Assembly: GCA_013054445.1 (NCBI GenBank) | Contig: JAAMPI010000024.1 | Coordinates: 31,107-95,106 of the forward strand | Direction of reading: 5' to 3' | DNA length: 64,000 nt | From: Cudoniella acicularis | Taxonomy: Eukaryota; Ascomycota; Leotiomycetes; Helotiales; Helotiaceae | Part shown: piece by piece, positions 58,473 through 64,000 of the stretch | Layout of the letters: each line of letters begins with the position of its first letter | Numbering within the stretch: position 1 is the first letter of the stretch | Translations under genes and position numbers: made by a program | Notes under the pieces: model-generated | Database searches by the model: none | Seen by the model: the letters and a program-made list of their open reading frames with translations, nothing else | What the model was told of the DNA's origin: nothing

Positions 58473-59354
58473 ATGCCTCCCAATATCATTCGACTCATGC
58501 CTCCCCTCGGAGTAGGCACTTTCCGCCTCAAAGACGAAGCTGTGCAACAAGCACTTAAAAATGCCCTTGACATTGGATATCGTCATATCGACGCAGCAGC
58601 AATATATCACAACGAAAAGGAAATTGGTGATGTCCTCCAAAAGATACATGCCTCACCTTCTCAAACCATAACACGCTCAGACATATGGATTACCTCCAAA
58701 CTCTCGCCTTATGACATGAAAACTCCCCGCACATCTCTCCTTAAGACGCTGGCTTCTCTCCAAACAGAATACCTGGACTTATACCTGATCCATTGGCCAG
58801 GCATGGCGCGCAAATCCTCATCAAGTCCTGAGAACAAGAAATTGAGAATTCAAGCTTGGAATATCCTCAACGAGGCGAAGAAAGAAGGATTGGTGAGGCA
58901 TATTGGGGTCTCGAATTTCACGTCACAGCATATTCAGGAGTTGGAAGACGAGACGGAATACGGCATCCAAGGCCTTTTCGTGCAGATGGAAATTCATCCT
59001 TGGTATTGGCGGGATGCGGAGGAAATTCAGAAGCGGTTTGAGCCTAAGGGGGCGAGCGTGGTGGGATATGCGCTACTTGCAGAGGGTAAGCTGTTAGGAG
59101 AACACATGCGGGATGTTTTGGATGAGATTGCTGAGAGGTTGGAGAGCACGAGGGTGCAGGTTGTTATGTCGTGGGCGTTGAAAAAGGGATTTGGGGTCTT
59201 GGTGAGATCTACAAGTATGAGTCATTTGCGGCAAAATCTGGATGCAGCATCTTTGGTGGCACTTTTGACGGCTGAGGATTGTGCAGCTATTGATAATATG
59301 TCATCACCTGATGGCGAGGAGAAAAGGTGTTGGGATCCTAGGCTCGTGAAATAA
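58473..59354 (+). CDS. Aldo/keto reductase
   Basis: Single exon of 293 residues from the ATG at 58473, chosen because family similarity begins at IIRLMPPLGVGTFRLKDEAV; an earlier in-frame ATG at 58326 would add a 49-residue leader without known motif. AKR barrel and tetrad: Asp in IGYRHIDAAAIYHNE with the catalytic Tyr, Lys in IWITSKLSP and His in DLYLIHWPG. Substrate/cofactor strands follow: VRHIGVSNFT, VQMEIHPWYWRDAEEIQKRF, VGYALLAEGKLLG, VQVVMSWALKKGFGVLVRST. The C-terminal end lacks the usual extra loop. Reduces carbonyls with NADPH; substrate unknown. Intact. Confidence 0.88.
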   Translation: MPPNIIRLMPPLGVGTFRLKDEAVQQALKNALDIGYRHIDAAAIYHNEKEIGDVLQKIHASPSQTITRSDIWITSKLSPYDMKTPRTSLLKTLASLQTEYLDLYLIHWPGMARKSSSSPENKKLRIQAWNILNEAKKEGLVRHIGVSNFTSQHIQELEDETEYGIQGLFVQMEIHPWYWRDAEEIQKRFEPKGASVVGYALLAEGKLLGEHMRDVLDEIAERLESTRVQVVMSWALKKGFGVLVRSTSMSHLRQNLDAASLVALLTAEDCAAIDNMSSPDGEEKRCWDPRLVK

Positions 59355-59724
59355 AATGAAACTAATATTCTCACATGCCAACCGGCCACTACTGGTTTGA
59401 TGGGCTTTTCCAATAAATTCCAAAGAACAGTCTCGTAAAGTTGCCCAGGCCATCACTGAATAAGTTTGCTTTTGATTACTGAACTTCAACTATACACAAC
59501 CACCCATATAACTTTTCTCCTCACTTCATGATTACTAAACCAGACACCAACGCACGCCTCATGCGATTGAATGCACCTCGATTACTGAACATGATGAGTA
59601 TTGTATCCCATAATGAACTAGTCTCAAATTCTCAAGTCCACGTATATAACCATAAAGGCCCCAAAATTCCCCTTGCGTTTCTCTACCCAAAAAGCAAAGC
59701 TTTCCGAATAACAAAAACGCAACC
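59355..59724. other. Intergenic region / promoter of the NmrA-like gene
   Basis: 370 bp; no gene. An A-rich leader (AAAAACGCAACC) precedes the ATG at 59725. Confidence 0.4.
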
Positions 59725-60924
59725 ATGTCGTCTCCATCAACCCCACAAATCTTCATCGTCGGCGGCACAGGCGCCCAAGGAATGCCCATCATCCGCTCTC
59801 TCGTTTCGGACAAAAAATATCACTGCCTCGTGCTAACAAGAGACCCGAATTCTCAACGTGCACTCTCGCTCCAAGCCCTCGGCAATGTAACCCTTCTCCC
59901 AGGAACCCTCGCCAACGAAGACACTCTCCGATCCGGCTTCCGCAGATCCCACGGCGCATTCATCAACATCGACGGCTTTAATACCGGCGAGAAAACAGAA
60001 CTTTATTGGGCTATCCGAGCCTATGAGCTGGCTATTGAAGAGGGTGTGAAGTTTTTCGTGTATGGGAATCTTGATTACGCGTATAAGAAGAGTGGGTATG
60101 AAAAGAAGTTTCGTGCTGGTCATTATGATGGAAAGGGGAGGGTGGGTGAATGGATTCTCGTTCAGAACAGGGATAATAGAGGAAAGATGGGCGCAGCATG
60201 TTTTACAACGTGAGTATATCTCTTTTTCATCTCTTTATTGCCAGGTGGCTGGTATGATTATTAATTTACACTATTTTCTCTCACCTCTCCATTCGCCATT
60301 CAAACCAGAATACTAACTTTTTAAAGTGGTCCCTACATAGACATGGCCATCTCATCAGCAACGATCATGACGCCCAGGGTCGAGAACGGAGTCGTGACAT
60401 GGCGCGTCCCACTCGGGAAAGGAAAAGTAAACTTTGTATGTCTCGACGACTGCGGATACTACGTCCGCTGGCTCTTCGACCACCAAAACCGAGCAAATGG
60501 GATGGATCTCGAAGTGGCCATTGCAGGAATCACCTTCCAGGAATTGGCTGAGGCATTTACTAAAGTCACCGGGAAGCCCGCTCAATACATTGATACAGAA
60601 CTTAAGGACTACTGGGCCGCGGCTAAAGGCATGGCAAGTTTGCCCGCAGCATATAACGCAGATCCGAACGATAGCAGCACGATGAGTTTCAAAGATAATT
60701 TTACCGGGTTCTGGAATATCTGGAAGTATGAAGTGTTAAAGAGGGACTACAAACTGCTGGATGAGATTCACCCTGAGAGAGTTAATAGTGCTGAGCAGTG
60801 GCTTAGATTGGAGGATCAGAAGGGTAGGGAGCAAGGTAAGGGTGGATTGTGGGAGAGGGTCCAGGTGGAGAATATGACCCCTATCCTGAAGATATCTGAG
60901 GATGGGAGGAAGGGGAAGCTCTGA
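59725..60924 (+). CDS. NmrA-like NAD(P)-binding protein
   Basis: Two exons, 59725-60209 and 60327-60924 (360 residues; 117-nt intron). The N-terminal Rossmann motif IFIVGGTGAQGMPIIRSLV has GxxGxxG; CLVLTRDPNSQRA continues the NADP pocket. GAFINIDGFNTGEKTELYWA and KFFVYGNLDYAY follow. After the splice, TTGPYIDMA and a C-terminal part (FVCLDDCGYYVRWLFDHQNR, GITFQELAEAFTKVTGKPAQ) of HSCARG/NmrA type. NmrA proteins are non-catalytic or weakly catalytic NADP-sensing regulators. The Tyr/Lys pair of active SDRs was not found, which fits a sensor role. Intact. Confidence 0.87.
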
Positions 60925-62299
60925 GAACCTTTATTGAAGGTTGTAAAATGAGATATATTGTAGTATAGCTCTATTGATTCACGGTTTCAGCACTTTTTGC
61001 ACTTGAATTCCTAAATTTCTTATACCGAGGCTTTTAACAGGTCTAATAAAATTCGCACTTTGATCCAAATTCTTGGTCAATTTACATACGATACCTATAA
61101 ACAATCAACGACTCAGATGTTGTACCAAGAACAATTTACAGACTGTTAAAGTAAAGTACCAGATTGGCGTGGCACTAAACCCCGCAAACCCGAGATAGAA
61201 ATCCAGATTTTGTCTATTTATTTCTCCAGGTAATGTGAAGGCAAGCATGATATGTTCATCGGACAGGACTTATGAGCGATCTCAATAATCAGTTAGATGG
61301 TCCAATGAAGTTATTCTACTACAGGAAATCAGTACCCTTCTCTCTCCTGTATATCACGTCAAGTCAGAGTTTCACCTACTAATAGTTAAACCAATCGGAT
61401 AGTTATCTATGTTCTAGAACTCGGAGGCCTTGCATTAAAGTTGACCTGGCTGGAAAATGACCCCTCTTGGCAGGGGCCAGAGTGCTTTTAACCCAGATTC
61501 TCCCAGATTGGAAATCGCGGCAGAGTCGATTCCAACGCCAAGCCCTAACACTAAACTTTGGATTTTGCTTCATGAAAGAGTCCAAGGGACCAGGGTAGGA
61601 TTACCCGTTTTAAAAAACTTCAGGTGGAATGTTTCCAGAAACTTCCCCTTTAATGCAAATGGCTCTGGTTGCGATCCTCGAGGACGTGGCTCAGCCATTT
61701 AAGCGTTCGTCCCACTTGAGCACAAGCAGTAAGCGAGATAGGGGGAAACAAGCTTAAACGCATTAACAATGCGATCCTTCAGAATTCACGTGAGGGACTT
61801 TCGGAATTTATCTGGATATTTGTGGTAAACAGGGTAGTTTGACATAATACGAGATACAGGTATCCAGTACCAGGATATATAGTAGCGTATGTGCCACCCG
61901 CGTCATTTGTTTGGTTTGGTTGCATGATAGAGTCGAAACGGAGAGGAAGGCTGGGCAAAATGCTTGGAGTAAGCAAATCTAGAAGGAAGAAAGTGTCGTG
62001 GAAATGAGCTTTGTTAGGAATTATCGACGCTGTTATCAGTGTTATGACTTGATAGCTAAAGAAGCCTAAGTGGCTTGCGGTCGTAACTCTTCACAACATC
62101 GAGGATCTATAAAAGAAGAGAATACACGCTGAAAATTATAGCATCTTCTCTTCACGAGTAGAATATCAACCCTTCTTTCAAGCTTCTTTAAAAGGTACAA
62201 GCCCTCGTGTGCCTTTTATTTCAAAATATCTTCACAGCTTCGGACTGACATAAAAACAAGCACAAAACCACTCTGGAGCACCGCCACTCAAGAATCAAC
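60925..62299. other. Intergenic region
   Basis: About 1.4 kb without a gene. Frames at 61403-61585 and 61457-61702 overlap on opposite strands and match nothing. The stretch 62105-62290 has an AG- and CT-rich leader pattern expected of the next gene's 5' UTR. Confidence 0.4.
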
Positions 62300-62633
62300 A
62301 TGAAGTTCTCAACTATTGCCGGCCTCGTATCTACCTTCGCCATCATGGTTGCAGCCGCACCTCCAAGTGAGACAAGTGAGTATCCCACCAGCCTCAAGTT
62401 TAAACTCCAACAACGACCCAGGAAAAGATCTAAATTCCCGCACGCAATGCTAACGTTGTCAAAACCACAAAGCCGAGAAGAAATTCGTCACCGCTCGTGA
62501 AATCTTGGAGCGCCAACTCATTTGCGGTCCTTCTTGTTTTTGCACTAACGGAGAAAAGGGGTTGGTGGGGTGCCAGAGCTGCTGTAACGTTGGTAAGGTT
62601 TCTGGTTGCTTTTGCCAGAAGTGCCTTTGTTAG
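62300..62633 (+). CDS. Small secreted cysteine-rich protein (78 residues, 10 Cys)
   Basis: Two exons, 62300-62375 and 62473-62633, with a 97-nt GTGAGT...AAG intron (CTAAC branch). The first exon is a signal peptide (MKFSTIAGLVSTFAIMVAAA). The second encodes a short pro-region (KKFVTAREILERQ) and a mature core of about 37 residues with ten cysteines: C-x3-C-x-C-x9-C-x2-CC-x7-C-x-C-x2-C-x-C. No known family was recognised. Small secreted, disulfide-rich proteins of fungi include candidate effectors, antimicrobial peptides and metal-binding proteins; nothing here decides between them. Splicing is well supported because it joins the only signal peptide to the only cysteine-rich frame. Confidence 0.8.
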
Positions 62634-63010
62634 ACAAAGGGGAGTTGGGGCCTAGTAGCCGATAGATGGATAGGAGAAGTGGTTGTGCTGTAGATGATTT
62701 TTAGGTGGAAGGATACGCGAAGTCAAGTATATATTGAAAATGAACATACTGTTCAAACTGGGGGAATTCGTGTCTTTCTTACTGTAAACGACTTGTCTCG
62801 TGCCTGAATCATTACTCAACCCCATCCAGCAACACCCATTTCCTTCTCATAAAGCCCTTTCCCTGAGGTGTAAAAGACTGCACCGAACAAACCGGGAAAC
62901 CCTTTGCAAGTATCCTCATAACCTCAAGCCCGCCCCTGTTTCGCTGTCCAACTCACTCTCGTTCTCCACTGCCACCTCTACACCCCTGCAGCATTTTCTC
63001 CCCTAACCGC
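62634..63010. other. Intergenic region
   Basis: Pyrimidine-rich; no gene supported. Confidence 0.4.
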
Positions 63011-64000
63011 CTATCTTCTTAACTCACTCAGATCACCAACAACAAGCCTCAGCATCTCAGGCAAAACTTTCCCCGCATCACCTACAAAAAAAAAAAGTCA
63101 TCCTCCCCCAAAATCCCCACACTCCCAAGTTCCTCAACGTCCATATTAACCGCAACTCTCGCCCCCTTTCTCCTTGCAATCTTAATATAACTCGCAGCCG
63201 GATAAACCGTAGCAGTCGTTCCTATCACTAGCAAAAGGTCAATGGGCCCTTCATATATCTAACTGTCGATTTCCTAGAGAGTGGTGGGAGGGAGACCCTC
63301 TCCGAACTAGACAACGCCGGGACGGAGGATGCCTGTTTTGCATGATGGGCAGTGCGGTAGTTCGTCCCGCGGTATTGTGAGATGGGCAGAGGGGGAGAGG
63401 AAGGAGATCCGGTTGTGGAGCGTGTTGGCTGTAGGAGCGAGACGGGCGGTGATAGACGCTGGGTCGACGGGGAGGTTTTTGGGTTCGAGGTGGGGGCACG
63501 AAAAACATTTTAGGTCGAAGAGAGAGGAGTGGAGGTGTTTTAGTTTTTCTGGGGGGTGGTTGACTCGGAGGGAGAGCCCTGATGGTGTCAATAGATGGAT
63601 GGACCGTTTAGGAATAATAGAGAAAAGGGGAAAGAGATATTTTTGAATAGGGTGAAGTGAAATGTATACAAACATAAAGTCAGAACGCAATATATTTCAA
63701 CCCACTGCTTGATATATTCTTTTTGTAAAATAGATGAAAAGAAGCAAAATGGGAACAACAACCATCAATATTCTGCGCCAAACACATATAACCCTCCATC
63801 TTTCTTACAACCTCAGCCAAAGTATAATGTTCCATATTCGGCCTAGCCTGCAACGCCTGGTGCCGTTTCAACGCATAAAACATTCACACGAGCCCGGGAT
63901 CATTCTCAAAAGCTTCAGGTGTTACAAGAGCAGTGACCTAATATCCCTCCCATAGTCGACCAGAGCCGCGAAAAATATCAAGTCCCGAAGAAGCGGATAG
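63011..64000 (-). pseudogene. Sirtuin (class III, SIRT5-like) pseudogene, partial at the right edge
   Basis: On the minus strand from the edge: LSASSGLDIFRGSGRLWEGY, TPEAFENDPGLV (then TGA at 63884-63886 where Trp is expected), MEHYTLAEVVRK, LAQNIDG (NAD-binding QNxDG), HPPEKLKHLHSSLFDLKC with the catalytic His region, Zn Cys pairs CFSC and CPSCKTG, RPGVV (TAG 63307-63309 where WFGE should begin with Trp), stops at 63274-63276 and 63259-63261, then IYEGPIDLLLVIGTTATVYP, YIKIARRKGARVAVNM and GDAGKVLPEML, ending at 63011. An intron or insertion of about 150 bases separates QNIDG and the HPPEK part. Sirtuins remove acyl groups from lysines using NAD. The gene cannot be functional as read; its 5' end is outside. 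Confidence 0.85.

Overview
The window is nuclear DNA of a filamentous ascomycete (Pezizomycotina). The evidence is many short introns (about 47-120 nt) with GTAAGT/GTGAGT-type donors and CTAAC/CTGAC-type branch points, fungal-specific families (Lys2-type aminoadipate reductase, DUF1996, DUF4188, delta-8 sphingolipid desaturase with fused cytochrome b5, TmpA-like flavoprotein), and a Tc1/mariner element. Family resemblance leans toward Leotiomycetes, but that is inference. Intron-containing genes were re-spliced by hand; every exon join given keeps the reading frame.

Layout. 1-10.3 kb is decayed: a LYS2 fragment, a GIY-YIG-like ORF, a secreted GPI-type protein, an orphan membrane protein abutting a broken ankyrin gene, and a class II peroxidase with stop codons. 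10.8-16.6 kb holds small genes (one-TM protein, DUF4188 protein, coiled-coil protein), a frameshifted epimerase-like pseudogene and a GRE2-like reductase with a frameshift in a G8 run. 18.8-30 kb carries an SRPK-like kinase, a mitochondrial-type protein with an internal TAG, a degenerate ~70-80 bp minisatellite, a dienelactone hydrolase, a secreted alpha/beta hydrolase and a sphingolipid desaturase. 30.7-36.5 kb is a graveyard: TmpA-like and NRPS-like adenylation pseudogenes, the latter split by a 1339-bp Tc1/mariner element, and an enoyl-CoA hydratase fragment. 38.7-40.5 kb has a secreted type-B carboxylesterase.

41.8-51.2 kb looks like a catabolic gene cluster: LigB-type extradiol dioxygenase, NmrA/isoflavone-reductase-like protein, class II aldolase/adducin protein and D-2-hydroxyacid dehydrogenase (all intact), then a truncated NCS1 (Fcy2-like) permease joined to the 3' end of an N-carbamoyl-amino-acid hydrolase, a 2-oxoglutarate/Fe(II) oxygenase pseudogene and an oxalate decarboxylase pseudogene. 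The intact half is compatible with extradiol ring cleavage, aldol cleavage and reduction of a 2-oxo/2-hydroxy acid. The broken half is compatible with uptake and breakdown of a nucleobase or ureide. The pathway itself is inferred.

52.2-60.9 kb is ordinary: arrestin-like protein, DUF1996 protein, LRR (RNI-type) protein, aldo/keto reductase, NmrA-like protein. 62.3 kb has a 78-residue, 10-cysteine secreted protein visible only after splicing. The right edge is a sirtuin pseudogene running off the window. At least ten genes are broken, several by TGG->TAG or CAG->TAG changes in the CpA context expected of mild RIP. No tRNA, rRNA or CRISPR was recognised.
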